A stretch of DNA of 5,565 nt from JBOHHR01 sp050740975 (GTDB lineage Bacteria > Pseudomonadota > Gammaproteobacteria > JBOHHR01). The DNA lies in contig JBOIEE010000268.1 in assembly GCA_050740975.1 (NCBI GenBank), forward strand, positions 1-5,565, read 5' to 3'. Under the pieces are notes generated by a model, which saw nothing but the letters and a program-made list of their open reading frames with translations, had not been told where the DNA came from and made no database searches. Positions 5,239-5,565 of this stretch are shown one piece after another. Both the position numbers and the translations under genes were made by a program. Every line of letters starts with the position of its first letter. Position 1 is the stretch's first letter.

Positions 5239-5565
5239 TCAGGCCGCTGCCGTTGGGATCAATTGGTGCTGGTGGAGGTAACTATCGGCCACCGCATAGT
5301 TCGCAAATTCGATGCTGTAGTAACTCTCAAAAAACGGACGCACCACCTGCTCTATCGCCGGATCATAGGAAGGTGCCACATGCAACACCCGGCCATAGTG
5401 GTCTTGGCGAAACTCGTGGTTGTCGATGATCAGCTTGCCGTCTTTGATCACATAACGCGGCACGCTGAACATCTGCTCTTTATCCTCCTGCTCTTCGTAA
5501 ATGGTGATGTCGGCATCGGCGCCTATACCCAAATGTCCCTTGTTCTTGAGGCCCAAGGCCCGAGC
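5239..5565 (-). CDS. fhcA: Formyltransferase/hydrolase complex subunit A (FhcA), C-terminal end only
   Basis: The frame is open from the right edge (first codons Ala-Arg-Ala-Leu-Gly) to a TGA at 5241-5239. It gives about 108 residues, the last fifth of a protein usually near 550 residues long. KGHLGIGADADITIYEEQED is the typical C-terminal strand motif (G-x-G-A-D-A-D-[IL]) of amidohydrolase-fold enzymes. It is followed by SVPRYVIKDGKLIIDNHEFR, the second part of the small beta-sandwich, and a tail shared by FmdA/FwdA/FhcA proteins (YYSIEFANYAVADSYL). FhcA hydrolyses the formyl-carrier to formate at a metal site, but the catalytic His and Asp residues lie outside the window, so activity cannot be judged. 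It is followed after 5 bp by fhcD, matching the A-D-C order of known fhc operons. fhcB would be expected upstream, beyond the right edge. Confidence 0.9.
   Translation of the reverse strand, partial: ARALGLKNKGHLGIGADADITIYEEQEDKEQMFSVPRYVIKDGKLIIDNHEFRQDHYGRVLHVAPSYDPAIEQVVRPFFESYYSIEFANYAVADSYLHQHQLIPTAAA

Overview
The right-hand 2.5 kb (minus strand) is part of a formyltransferase/hydrolase (Fhc) operon, the last step of tetrahydromethanopterin (H4MPT)-linked formaldehyde oxidation. This suggests a methylotrophic or methanotrophic bacterium, or another C1-oxidising one. The left half carries a REP-associated tyrosine transposase (RAYT) with flanking REP palindromes, which fits a proteobacterium. 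The window alone does not fix the genus.

Layout from left to right. At 1-115 (minus) is the start of a HicB-family antitoxin gene that runs off the left edge. At 192-725 (minus) is an unrecognised three-segment membrane protein with a good sigma70-like promoter at 750-778. From 842 to 1551 lies a REP-RAYT unit: two nearly identical REP palindromes in inverted orientation around a RAYT gene that is damaged twice. A one-base deletion destroys the HUH motif, and a 22-nt repeat insertion puts the frame back. At 1733-2800 (plus), behind a candidate promoter, is a protein joining a two-segment membrane module to an FkbM-family methyltransferase. At 2801-3053 is a convergent intergenic region with several small inverted repeats. 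The minus strand then reads fhcA (3' end only), fhcD and fhcC, from 5565 down to 3054.

FhcD transfers the formyl group from formyl-H4MPT to the methanofuran-like carrier. FhcA, in complex with FhcB and FhcC, hydrolyses the carrier-bound formyl group to formate. fhcA and fhcD are 5 bp apart; fhcD and fhcC are separated by 131 bp containing a small inverted repeat.

The most notable observation is that fhcD is not the usual ~300-residue protein. It continues in frame, with almost no linker, into a complete Crp-type cyclic-nucleotide-binding domain that has no DNA-binding domain. The Glu and Arg that normally contact the cyclic nucleotide are retained. This suggests, but does not prove, second-messenger control of a central C1 enzyme by direct fusion.
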